From assembly GCA_016219645.1 (NCBI GenBank), contig JACRLR010000018.1, positions 186,001 through 250,000 on the forward strand: a DNA stretch of 64,000 bases, in the 5' to 3' direction. The stretch is from Nitrospirota bacterium (lineage in GTDB: Bacteria; Nitrospirota; Nitrospiria; Nitrospirales; Nitrospiraceae). Each line of letters starts with the position of its first letter. Positions within the stretch are counted from its first letter, which is position 1. The position numbers and the translations under genes are program-made. Below are positions 25,999-33,246 of this stretch, piece after piece. The notes beneath the pieces were generated by a model that saw only the letters and a list, made by a program, of their open reading frames with translations, was not told where the DNA came from and did not search any database.

Positions 25999-26735
25999 AA
26001 CAGGCACTAGCAGCGACCAAAACGCTCGTCAATACGCTTCGACATCACAAGGAGCAGCCCCTTCGAAGCCTGAGCGGCGATGCGCTTGAACGCTGGCTGG
26101 CCATCGTGGCCAACCTGCTCGAAAAGCTCACGGCGATGGCCAAGGAAATAGACAGTATCGATGCCGATCCGAAGCTCACCGACCGAGGCAAGCAGGACAA
26201 GCTGCTGGCTCTTGGCCCGAAAGCGGTCGGCAATGTCCAGAACCTCGGCAACGCCAGAACTCAAGCGGCTGAGGTCGTCGTTCGGCTGGAGCAGCTGATT
26301 TTCTCCTTGCTCACGAGCAAGCCTGCGGGCGATGTAGTGGTGACCTTCCTTCGAGAAGATGCAATCCGGCGAGGGACGCCCAAGGAACAGGCAGCGATGG
26401 TCTGGCTTGAGGCGATCAATCGCGGCGATCTGGAGACCGCGCGGGCCTTGCTGGATTGGCCAGGCTCGCCAGTGATCCCCGATGACATCCTACGACGGGG
26501 AAAAGAGAGTTACGCGCTGCGAGTCAATCCGGTCGCTTGGGAACAGCTCCAATATGTGAACACGCTGAAGGACAACCTCTCCTCCATCGCTCAACAGTTC
26601 GCCAGCTGGTTGCTCCTGCTCGGAGCCTCGCCAGAATCGGTGACACAAGCGACCGGTGTGGCTGTGCCGCCGTCCGCGAAGGTCATGCAGATGGACGAGT
26701 ATCTCAAAAAGGTCAGCACCGCCACGGCGAAATAG
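25995..26735 (+). CDS. Hypothetical helical phage protein
   Basis: 246 residues. Long helices throughout (LERWLAIVANLLEKLTAMAKEIDSIDADPKL; ARTQAAEVVVRLEQLIFSLLTSK). An Ala/Leu-rich middle and a segment PKEQAAMVWLEAINRGDLETARALLDWP recall helical-repeat modules. No signal or membrane span. Position before terminase suggests packaging or replication, but nothing specific is seen. Confidence 0.5.
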   Translation: MKQALAATKTLVNTLRHHKEQPLRSLSGDALERWLAIVANLLEKLTAMAKEIDSIDADPKLTDRGKQDKLLALGPKAVGNVQNLGNARTQAAEVVVRLEQLIFSLLTSKPAGDVVVTFLREDAIRRGTPKEQAAMVWLEAINRGDLETARALLDWPGSPVIPDDILRRGKESYALRVNPVAWEQLQYVNTLKDNLSSIAQQFASWLLLLGASPESVTQATGVAVPPSAKVMQMDEYLKKVSTATAK

Positions 26736-26744
26736 GAGGCAGCC

Positions 26745-27008
26745 ATGGGAATGAGTGAGGAACAAAAGGCCGCGTACCTGAAGGAGTGCCAGGCAGAGAA
26801 TGAAGCGATGCTCGATCGCATCTTCCTGAAAGTTTTCGGGCGGACCTGGCGTCTAGATGAAGCGGATCTGGAACGGGCGGCACATCTGGCCACCCTCCCG
26901 CATGGCGAACAGAACGGGGATAGCTCGCGGCATCCGCCGGACTCGTTGCAGAAAATCAAGGCGGACTTTCCCGACCTGTTTGGCACGGGCAAGACGGAGA
27001 ACCCGTGA
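26745..27008 (+). CDS. Hypothetical small protein before the large terminase
   Basis: 87 residues, acidic, with an N-terminal helix (MSEEQKAAYLKECQAENEAMLDRIFLKVFG). Good ribosome site AGGAGGCAGCC. It overlaps the terminase start by four bases. Its size and position would suit a small terminase subunit, but no DNA-binding motif is visible. Confidence 0.5.
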   Translation: MGMSEEQKAAYLKECQAENEAMLDRIFLKVFGRTWRLDEADLERAAHLATLPHGEQNGDSSRHPPDSLQKIKADFPDLFGTGKTENP

Positions 27009-28459
27009 ATATCATCCAAGCGATCGAAGACCAGGCCTTGTTCCGGCCATTATTTCGCAGCCTGGATACCTGGCGCATGTGGATGGTCGTGCTCAAGGCA
27101 ATCTTTGCCCTGGAGATGACCGAGGCAGAGCGCGTCCAGTTCACGGCGCTGACGGGTCGACACTCTCCTCCGGCTCAACAGGTCGAGGAATGCTGGTTGG
27201 TGATTGGCCGACGAGGCGGAAAAAGCTTCACTGTCGCCTTGATCGCCGTGTTCCTCGCCTGCTTCAAAGACTACACGGCCTGCTTGGGTCCGGGCGAACG
27301 CGGGGTCCTCATGATCATCGCCACCGATCGGAAGCAAGCCCGGGTCATCATGCGGTACATCCTCGCCCTGATCGAACACGTCCCGATGCTCAAGGCCATG
27401 GTGCTCCGCCAGGATGCCGAAAGCCTCGACCTGGACAATAGGATCTCGATTGAAATTACGACCGGGAGCCATCGCACCACCCGAGGCTACACCGTGATTG
27501 GGGCGCTGTGTGATGAAATCAGTTTTTGGAGAAGTGAGGACACAGCCAATCCTGCGGAAGAAATCTTAGCCGCTTTGCGTCCGGCCATGAGTACGATTCC
27601 AGGCGCGCTCTTGATTGGACTGGGCACGCCCTATAAGCGGAGCGGCCCGCTCTACGACGCTTATAAGCGACACCACGGGCACGAGGATTCGCCGGTCCTG
27701 GTCATTCAGGCCCCGACCCGGATCATGAATCCGTCGGTCCCGCAGAGCGTCATTGATCGAGCCTTTGAGCAGGATCCGATCAATGCGAGTGCGGAATATC
27801 TGGCTGAATTTCGATCCGATGTCGGCAGCTTCCTCGATCTGGACCTGATCGAACGCAGCATTGAAGTGGGTCGCCGGGAACGGGCTCCGCAACCAGATCT
27901 TCAATATGTCGCCTTTTGTGATCCGTCAGGTGGGGCTCGCGATGCATTCACACTCGCCATCGCCCATCGACAACGCTATCCGGCCCCGCGCAGTCGTCGA
28001 GAGGAAGAAGATCAACAACGACAGCCGCCTCGCGTCGTGTTGGATCTCTGCCGGGGTATTAGCCCGCCGTTTTCACCCGAGCAGGTCGTCAAGGAGTTTG
28101 CCGACGTGTTGCGGTCCTATCGCTGTCACACGGTGGTTGGCGACAAATACGCGATGGAATGGACGCGGTCGTCGTTCGAGAGAAACGGGATTCAGTACAA
28201 GCACAGCGAGCTGACGAAATCAGAATTGTACCTGGAGAGTTTGCCGTTGTTTGCCCAAGGCAGCGTGGATTTGCTCGATGTGAAACAGTTGAGCACGCAA
28301 CTCCTGGGGCTGGAACGGCGCACCGGCCGCTCTGGCAAAGACTCGGTGGATCATGCGCCAGGCGCACACGATGATTTTGCGAATACCTGCTGCGGTGCCC
28401 TGAGTTTGTGTGTGCAGCACCAGGCGACCATCCGCATCGTACCATTGGTCGGTCTCTAA
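27005..28459 (+). CDS. Phage large terminase subunit (TerL)
   Basis: 484 residues. The ATPase domain has a Walker A variant GRRGGKS (residues 68-74), a likely coupling segment TTGSHRTTRGYT and Walker B ALCDE (167-171). The nuclease domain begins YVAFCDPSGGARDAFT with the first metal-binding Asp, continues with HTVVGDKYAMEW and ends with the acidic motif DHAPGAHDDFAN, so a complete RNase H-type nuclease appears present. TerL cuts and pumps DNA into procapsids. The gene looks intact although no portal or capsid gene follows, so packaging would depend on another phage's particle or the element is decaying. Confidence 0.82.
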   Translation: MNIIQAIEDQALFRPLFRSLDTWRMWMVVLKAIFALEMTEAERVQFTALTGRHSPPAQQVEECWLVIGRRGGKSFTVALIAVFLACFKDYTACLGPGERGVLMIIATDRKQARVIMRYILALIEHVPMLKAMVLRQDAESLDLDNRISIEITTGSHRTTRGYTVIGALCDEISFWRSEDTANPAEEILAALRPAMSTIPGALLIGLGTPYKRSGPLYDAYKRHHGHEDSPVLVIQAPTRIMNPSVPQSVIDRAFEQDPINASAEYLAEFRSDVGSFLDLDLIERSIEVGRRERAPQPDLQYVAFCDPSGGARDAFTLAIAHRQRYPAPRSRREEEDQQRQPPRVVLDLCRGISPPFSPEQVVKEFADVLRSYRCHTVVGDKYAMEWTRSSFERNGIQYKHSELTKSELYLESLPLFAQGSVDLLDVKQLSTQLLGLERRTGRSGKDSVDHAPGAHDDFANTCCGALSLCVQHQATIRIVPLVGL

Positions 28460-28483
28460 GACATCATCACAGGGAGGTCTGTT

Positions 28484-29089
28484 ATGCCGAATCATCTGAC
28501 CCGCCTCACCGTCATTCCGAATCTGCTCGTGGAGCATGGTCGCATTGATCGCTCGATGCAGGACCGCGAGACCATTGCCGATGCCATGCGCGCACACGGC
28601 TGGACACCAGATCAGATCCACGCCCGCGTCTGTATCGACGGCAAGCTGATTCCACAGGCGCAATGGGAATACGCGATTCCTGCGCGTGGTTCCTCGATTG
28701 TGATCCGTCGCGTCCCGATGGGCGGGGGAGGGGGCGGCGGCAAGAACACCGGTATGATGATCGGGATGATTGCGGTGATGGCGCTCGCGCTCGCGGCCCC
28801 CTATGCTGCCCCACTCGTGGCCGGAACCCTGTTCGGCATGGTGACGAGCAGCGTGATTACTGCGACCAGCATTGCCCTGTCTGCCGGTGTCGGCATCGGC
28901 GGCATGCTCGCCCTACGGGCCTTGATTCCTCCGCCGTTGCCTCGACTCACCCGGGAGATTCCAGATGAAAAGTCCCTTCCAATATCAGTTTCAGCCCGAC
29001 GGCTCCATCACCCTCGCGGGATTGCCAGGCGTGCAGCTCGAATTGGTCGAAGAACAAGGCCGAGTGACCGGTCGCAATTGGCAAGATGA
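28484..29089 (+). CDS. Truncated tail-tip (host-specificity J-like) protein
   Basis: 201 residues. The sequence up to about residue 165 matches the start of phage tail-hub proteins: an N-terminal ubiquitin-like part, the turn RRVPMGGGGGGGKN, then a hydrophobic Ala/Gly-rich double helix and LIPPPLPRL. The J-type proteins normally continue for many hundreds of residues. Here the last 40 residues are Arg-rich and overlap the next gene by 125 bases, so the gene has lost its body. Compatible with decay or with a minimal form kept by a satellite. Confidence 0.6.
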   Translation: MPNHLTRLTVIPNLLVEHGRIDRSMQDRETIADAMRAHGWTPDQIHARVCIDGKLIPQAQWEYAIPARGSSIVIRRVPMGGGGGGGKNTGMMIGMIAVMALALAAPYAAPLVAGTLFGMVTSSVITATSIALSAGVGIGGMLALRALIPPPLPRLTREIPDEKSLPISVSARRLHHPRGIARRAARIGRRTRPSDRSQLAR

Positions 29090-29591
29090 ACTCAGGCTGC
29101 CGACCTATCAAGAAGAATGGGAGGCGATGGCGCAGGTGCGCGGGATGAGTGGGCGTCATGTGCGCTTCCTCTGCATGGATCAGTCTGAGAGTCGTCTCCC
29201 TGGTCATCCGCGACTGAACCCCAAGACTGTCGTGCTGCCCGAGCACGGGTGTCCGTTCGAATTGGGCCATACGGGCTTCGTCATTGGAACCGTGTATGCG
29301 TTCATCACAGGGTTCGACGACCTCAGGACAGAGATCCCCTCGCTGTTTGGCTTCGCACTGCCCTTCGAACCTGAAGGCGACTTCATTATCGGTCAAGCGG
29401 TGTTGTTTGATTCAGATTTGGCCAATGCGTCATGGGAGGGCTTGCAGAAGGAAATCTTGACGCATGTCTGCCCGATGACCTGGCGGGCCGATGCGGAGGG
29501 GGCTGAACACCTCGTGCAAGTGACGCTGACTCCTGGCGACTATCCCGGCTGTCCGAATTCGCAGATCTTGGCCATGTGGGAGGCGGCATGA
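28965..29591 (+). CDS. Hypothetical protein of element 1
   Basis: 208 residues, acidic, beta-rich with no membrane span. Notable pieces are FQPDGSITLAGLPGVQLELVEEQG, and near the end LVQVTLTPGDYPGCPNSQILAMW. The start overlaps the J-like remnant by 125 bases. It overlaps the next small gene by four bases. It may include the C-terminal remains of a tail protein, but no match is recognised. Confidence 0.5.
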   Translation: MKSPFQYQFQPDGSITLAGLPGVQLELVEEQGRVTGRNWQDELRLPTYQEEWEAMAQVRGMSGRHVRFLCMDQSESRLPGHPRLNPKTVVLPEHGCPFELGHTGFVIGTVYAFITGFDDLRTEIPSLFGFALPFEPEGDFIIGQAVLFDSDLANASWEGLQKEILTHVCPMTWRADAEGAEHLVQVTLTPGDYPGCPNSQILAMWEAA

Positions 29592-29728
29592 ACTGTCTGA
29601 ATTGTCGCGCAGGCCGACTGACGCTCGAAGATCCCAGGCGGGCGCTATGGACATGTCCCGTCTGCCATCAATGCTTCGGCATGTTCAAGGACGAAAAACC
29701 TAACCCGCCTGAGGTGCCGAAAGCATGA
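29588..29728 (+). CDS. Small zinc-ribbon protein
   Basis: 46 residues: CLNC near the start and CPVCHQC further on give four to five Cys arranged as a zinc ribbon. It overlaps both neighbours (ATGA at each end), which supports translation. Probably a small DNA- or protein-binding zinc protein of the phage-like operon. Confidence 0.6.
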   Translation: MNCLNCRAGRLTLEDPRRALWTCPVCHQCFGMFKDEKPNPPEVPKA

Positions 29729-30045
29729 CCCCGACTGCTCGCAGCCTGCAACATCTCAAGGCCTTGGGCTACGCCGCTCGTGTGGTCGAGAAGTGGAATC
29801 CCTTCGCGAAGATTCGGCAAGACTTGTTCGGGGCCGACCTGTTGGCGCTCAAAGCGGGTCAGCCGGTGCTCGCGATTCAATGTACCAGCGGCAGCAATCA
29901 TGCTGCTCGACGAGTCAAGCTTGAAGCGGAAGGGTTCGTCGCCCTCTGGAAAGCATCCGGCGCGGCCCTCGAAGTCTGGTCCTGGTCGAAACAGGGTCCA
30001 CGCGGGAAGCGGAAAACATGGACACTTCGACGGGAGGCCGTGTGA
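29725..30045 (+). CDS. Putative PD-(D/E)XK-type nuclease
   Basis: 106 residues. The layout RSLQHLKALGYAARVVEKWNPFAKIRQDLFGADLLALKAGQPVLAIQCTSG matches a restriction-endonuclease-fold core: FGADLLAL supplies the Asp, and LAIQCT takes the place of the usual (E/Q)xK strand. A basic tail follows. Small nucleases of this type (VRR-NUC or resolvase-like) are common in phages. The catalytic pattern is only partly canonical, so activity is uncertain. Confidence 0.5.
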   Translation: MTPTARSLQHLKALGYAARVVEKWNPFAKIRQDLFGADLLALKAGQPVLAIQCTSGSNHAARRVKLEAEGFVALWKASGAALEVWSWSKQGPRGKRKTWTLRREAV

Positions 30046-30146
30046 CCACGAGACAGATTCTCCATCAGTTGTGGAAACGGTGGGGCCATGTTAGGAATGT
30101 GATCGTGGGCCAAGGACGGCACCTCAAGCGAGAGGTGCTGACATGA
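30042..30146 (+). CDS. Very small basic protein
   Basis: 34 residues from a GTG, very basic (HQLWKRWGHVRNVIVGQGRHLKREVL). Accepted only because it fills the gap exactly and overlaps both neighbours by four bases. May merely be a coupling frame. Confidence 0.35.
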   Translation: MTTRQILHQLWKRWGHVRNVIVGQGRHLKREVLT

Positions 30147-30514
30147 CCACCCGCCAGCGCTTGCCCGCTCGTCGCAAATCCAGTACCCAAAAGATCAAGG
30201 TCGGCAATCGGCGCACCTTATACCTGAGCACCGATGGGACCCCTCCATCGGAGTTGTTTCTCAGGGTCAGAGGGACCGATACGTCGGCGGAGGTCACGGC
30301 CTTGTACGATTGTCTCGCCCGATTGGTCTCGATTGCCCTGCAATACGGCGCACCGTTGGAGATGGTCGGAAGATTGCTCCAAGGTGTCAAGGTCGAACCG
30401 GCCGGGATCGTCGTCGGCCATCCCAGTATCCACTTCTGTTCGAGTCTGCCGGATGCGATTGGCCAGCATTTGCTGCATCTGGGCCAGGACCTGCCCTCGA
30501 CACCCCAAGAATAA
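30143..30514 (+). CDS. TSCPD-domain-like protein
   Basis: 123 residues. The stretch from RTLYLSTDGTPPSELFLRV through ALYDCLARLVSIALQYGAPLEMVGRLLQGVKVEP resembles the C-terminal TSCPD domain of B12-dependent ribonucleotide reductases, also found as free-standing proteins in phages. No reductase catalytic domain is present. It may act in nucleotide metabolism or as a regulator; function is not known. Confidence 0.55.
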   Translation: MTTRQRLPARRKSSTQKIKVGNRRTLYLSTDGTPPSELFLRVRGTDTSAEVTALYDCLARLVSIALQYGAPLEMVGRLLQGVKVEPAGIVVGHPSIHFCSSLPDAIGQHLLHLGQDLPSTPQE

Positions 30515-30527
30515 GGACGCGATCCAA

Positions 30528-30617
30528 ATGCTCAATCCAAGCCCACAGTTTGCCTTACCGCCCGGATACCGCGCTCCCAGAGAGGGTTTTGTGCCCATCA
30601 CCACAACCAATAAATAA
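30528..30617 (+). CDS. Very small hypothetical protein
   Basis: 29 residues, Pro-rich (NPSPQFALPPGYRAPREGF). It lies in the 116-base gap between two larger genes. The frame is clean, but support is otherwise weak. Confidence 0.3.
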   Translation: MLNPSPQFALPPGYRAPREGFVPITTTNK

Positions 30618-30630
30618 AAGGAGACGCATC

Positions 30631-31272
30631 ATGGATATGAATACGCAGATCGCCAAACCGAGAACGAGCACGAGGACGACCAGCGCCCGTCGCGATGTGC
30701 CGGAAGCCCAGTTGCAGGAGTGGGCGCGCCGCGGGACAGAGAAATGGCGGGAGACCGTCGCCACGATCATCGCCTTCGGGCAGTTCTTGATTGAAGCGAA
30801 GGCGGCGGCCGGGCACGGGAATTTCAGTCGGCTATTCAAAGACCACGCCAAGCCGGTCGATCCCCCCATGCCGATCACGCAGCGTACTGCTGAGAAGTTG
30901 ATGAGCATCGCCGAGAATCCCGTACTTTCAAATCCGGCCAATTGGTCGAATTTGTCGAACGCCTTGAGCACCCTCGACACATTGGACCATCTCCCGCAGG
31001 AGGATCTTCAGCGGATGATCGGAGAAGGCAAAATATCACCAGAGTTGACCCAAGACGAGGCCCACATGCTCCTCTACTGTGGAACCGTCAAGGCCCAGGC
31101 GGCGCAGGCGGCCCTCGCGAAGGTGAAGGCCTACCAGAAGAAATTGGCGCGTCGTGCGGTCGCCGAATGCCTCTGTCAGTGCGTCCGCTGCGGCAGCGTT
31201 CACTCAGACCAGCGGCTGCTATCTCAAACTCAACAAGGGTCCAGCCATGAAAATGACGGCAAAGGCGATTGA
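30631..31272 (+). CDS. DUF3102-like protein
   Basis: 213 residues from the ATG at 30631, which has AAAAGGAGACGC upstream; longer open frames upstream overlap the TSCPD-like gene and are not credible. The core LQEWARRGTEKWRETVATIIAFGQFLIEAKAAAGHGNFSRLFKDH matches the DUF3102 pattern found in phages and plasmids (possible relation to partition or DNA-binding proteins). The C-terminus has closely spaced Cys (CLCQCVRCGS). It marks the end of one transcription unit. Confidence 0.6.
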   Translation: MDMNTQIAKPRTSTRTTSARRDVPEAQLQEWARRGTEKWRETVATIIAFGQFLIEAKAAAGHGNFSRLFKDHAKPVDPPMPITQRTAEKLMSIAENPVLSNPANWSNLSNALSTLDTLDHLPQEDLQRMIGEGKISPELTQDEAHMLLYCGTVKAQAAQAALAKVKAYQKKLARRAVAECLCQCVRCGSVHSDQRLLSQTQQGSSHENDGKGD

Positions 31273-31317
31273 TTGTATGGGGGCAGGGGGGGTGCCGTTC
31301 TACTAGTAAAGCACACG

Positions 31318-31347
31318 TTGCCAGGCATCCTAGTTCTGCTCTAGAAT
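31318..31347 (+). promoter_or_regulatory. Predicted promoter flanked by CTACTAG repeats
   Basis: TTGCCA (31318-31323) and TAGAAT (31342-31347) with an 18-base spacer, about 45 bases before a small RHH-like gene. CTACTAG occurs at 31300-31306 and again at 31349-31355, on either side of the promoter, suggesting an operator bound by that small protein. Confidence 0.55.
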
Positions 31348-31394
31348 ACTACTAGGTCACATTCTGTAAGGATATCCATTGGAAGGAGCGCCCC

Positions 31395-31550
31395 ATGAAA
31401 ATGATTACCGTGCCGGTCGAAGACAAGACCAAACGCGAGCTGGATCGGCTTCGCAAGGAAGGATGGTCCATTAACCACTTCACCCGCCTGGCTCTCACCA
31501 AAGCCTTACGGGCGCATCGACGGGAGCTGCGGGAAGCGAAGGCCGAATGA
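31395..31550 (+). CDS. Small ribbon-helix-helix-like protein
   Basis: 51 residues: MKMITVPVEDKTKRELDRLRKEGWSINHFTRLALTKALRAHRR shows a beta strand and two helices as in RHH regulators. Preceded by GGAAGGAGCG. It is closely similar to the C-terminal 48 residues of the next protein (MKMLTVPVEDSLKRELDKLRQ), so a duplication occurred here. It overlaps the HNH gene by four bases. It may control the promoter just upstream. Confidence 0.6.
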   Translation: MKMITVPVEDKTKRELDRLRKEGWSINHFTRLALTKALRAHRRELREAKAE

Positions 31551-32047
31551 AGCACCCTTCCTTGCCGGACCGGTTCTGGTCCAAGGTCGCGAAGGGACCA
31601 CCCGAGGACTGCTGGCTATGGATGGGGGCTAGGTTGCTCACCGGATACGGGGTCTTCAGTCTGGGCGGATCAGATGGGGCTCATCGCGTCGCCTGGATGC
31701 TGACCCACGGACCGATCCCTCCTGGTCGGCATATCTGCCATCACTGCGATAACCCGCCCTGCTGCAATCCCGCTCATCTCTTTTGCGGCACGCACCTGGA
31801 CAATATGCGCGACAGAGATCGAAAAGGGCGAGGCAATCACTATCACCCGCCTCGCAGCGGCACCGGACCGGGCCATCAACTGTCTCCGAAGGGAGCCACC
31901 ATGAAGATGTTGACGGTTCCGGTGGAGGATTCGCTAAAGCGCGAGCTGGATAAGCTTCGCCAAGAAGGCTACACGCTCAATGGCTGGGTGCGGGCGACGC
32001 TGGCCAAGGCACTGAAAGCGCGTAAGCAGCAGTCCGCGACGAAGTAA
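31547..32047 (+). CDS. HNH endonuclease, in frame with a C-terminal RHH-like domain
   Basis: 166 residues. Residues 1-105 are a phage-type HNH protein: CWLWMGARLLTGYGVFSLGG, AHRVAWMLTHGPIPPG, then CHHCDNPPCCNPAHLFCGTHLDNM with the zinc Cys and catalytic His. From residue 119 (MKMLTVPVEDSLKRELDKLRQ) an RHH-like domain follows in the same frame. The ATG at 31901 has GAAGGGAGCC upstream, so the second domain could also be made as a separate 48-residue protein. HNH proteins next to terminase genes often assist packaging. Confidence 0.7.
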   Translation: MKHPSLPDRFWSKVAKGPPEDCWLWMGARLLTGYGVFSLGGSDGAHRVAWMLTHGPIPPGRHICHHCDNPPCCNPAHLFCGTHLDNMRDRDRKGRGNHYHPPRSGTGPGHQLSPKGATMKMLTVPVEDSLKRELDKLRQEGYTLNGWVRATLAKALKARKQQSATK

Positions 32048-32072
32048 CCCCACCCAACAAGCGGAGGACATC

Positions 32073-32297
32073 ATGAGCATCAACTATGTGGCGATCAGAC
32101 TGAGTGGGCAGACGATCACCGGTCAGACAGAGACCTTCTATGACGCCGCCTTGGAGCTGCGCAAGATGCTCCGAGACCCGTTCTATAATCGACCAGACAG
32201 CCCGATCAAGACAATCTTCCTGAGCGACGAAACCACTCTGAGCGAATACCTGCCCTCTGAGATCGAGAACCCGGCGAACTGGCAGGAAGGCCGCTGA
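32073..32297 (+). CDS. Hypothetical small protein of element 1
   Basis: 74 residues (MSINYVAIRLSGQTITGQTETFYDAALELRKML onward). GGAGGACATC precedes the ATG. Mixed alpha/beta, acidic C-terminus. No family recognised. Confidence 0.5.
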   Translation: MSINYVAIRLSGQTITGQTETFYDAALELRKMLRDPFYNRPDSPIKTIFLSDETTLSEYLPSEIENPANWQEGR

Positions 32298-32298
32298 A

Positions 32299-32604
32299 AT
32301 GAAACGAACGCCCGTGAGAGTCCGCTTCTATGAACTGAGTCGCGACGGCACGGCGACGGTCGGGGATCTCTATATCGATGACCAGGGCCGATTGATTGCT
32401 GATCCGCCCGATCGCCGAGCCTTGGCGCGCTTGATCACCGAACCATTCCAGTTATGGCACCCACAGAAAGGCGACCTAGGGACCATCTTGCCGAGGGAGC
32501 ATCCGGAGGAGTTTTTGAAGGCCTGTGTGCGCGAGATTCGTGGCACGTACTTTTGGTGCAAGCAACTCCCCGAGTCCACCGGGACCATCATTCAGAGCCG
32601 CTGA
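32299..32604 (+). CDS. Hypothetical protein of element 1
   Basis: 101 residues with a plausible beta-rich first half (VRVRFYELSRDGTATVGDLYIDDQGRLIADPPDRRALARLI) and a C-terminal EFLKACVREIRGTYFWC. One base separates it from the preceding stop and its own stop overlaps the RadC start (ATGA). Probably part of a three-gene unit ending in RadC. Not recognised. Confidence 0.5.
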   Translation: MKRTPVRVRFYELSRDGTATVGDLYIDDQGRLIADPPDRRALARLITEPFQLWHPQKGDLGTILPREHPEEFLKACVREIRGTYFWCKQLPESTGTIIQSR

Positions 32605-33047
32605 TGAGTTACCGAATCCCGATGTATAAAATTTCAATGATCCGCGATGGGAGCGTGTGCGCCGAACGAAAGGCGATCATGAGTTCCAGGGATGTGCTCC
32701 CGATCTTGCGCGAATACTTCGAGCACCATGACCGAGAGGAAATGTTGTGCCTGCTGCTGGACGCGAAACACAAGCTCACGGGACTCCACACGATCAGCAT
32801 TGGGTCGTTGTCCTCCGCGATCGTCCATCCCCGCGAAACCTTCAAGTGCGCCATCATCAGCAATTGCGCCGCCATTATTCTCGCGCACAATCACCCCTCC
32901 GGCGATCCCACGCCCAGCCAGGAGGATCATGCCTTGACGAAGCGATTGAAGGACGGCGGGGATATCTTGGGTATTCCGGTGCTCGATCACCTCGTGATCG
33001 GCGAGAACGGGCGCTATGTGAGCTTCGCCGAAACCGGACAGCTATAA
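32604..33047 (+). CDS. radC: RadC-like JAB-domain protein
   Basis: 147 residues from the ATG overlapping the previous stop. It has the JAMM metalloprotease signature HNHPSGDPTPSQED near residues 93-106 and the usual preceding segment GSLSSAIVHPRETFKCAI. It lacks the N-terminal helix-hairpin-helix domain of chromosomal RadC and so is the short, mobile-element form. Short RadC proteins are typical neighbours of integrases and islands; despite the name, a DNA-repair role is not established. A second copy lies in element 2 at 36116. Confidence 0.85.
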   Translation: MSYRIPMYKISMIRDGSVCAERKAIMSSRDVLPILREYFEHHDREEMLCLLLDAKHKLTGLHTISIGSLSSAIVHPRETFKCAIISNCAAIILAHNHPSGDPTPSQEDHALTKRLKDGGDILGIPVLDHLVIGENGRYVSFAETGQL

Positions 33048-33060
33048 CAAGGAGGGCATC

Positions 33061-33246
33061 ATGGTGACGATTTCCATTCAGTGGCAGCGTCTTGATACCC
33101 GTCGATTCACAGGCGGGCAGATCAAGCGGTTTCGATATGACTCACCGGTAGCGGCTGCGGCAGCCATTCAGCGCTTCACCTCAGTGAGCTGGTGCCGACT
33201 CCTCAGCATGCGGGAAGTGAAAGGAGCGAGATATGAGACGCGGTGA
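33061..33246 (+). CDS. Hypothetical small protein before integrase 1
   Basis: 61 residues, basic (MVTISIQWQRLDTRRFTGGQIKRFRYDSPVAAAAAIQRFTSVSW onward). AAGGAGGGCATC precedes the ATG. It overlaps the start of the integrase gene by 14 bases. Could be an excision-control factor by position only. Confidence 0.45.
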   Translation: MVTISIQWQRLDTRRFTGGQIKRFRYDSPVAAAAAIQRFTSVSWCRLLSMREVKGARYETR

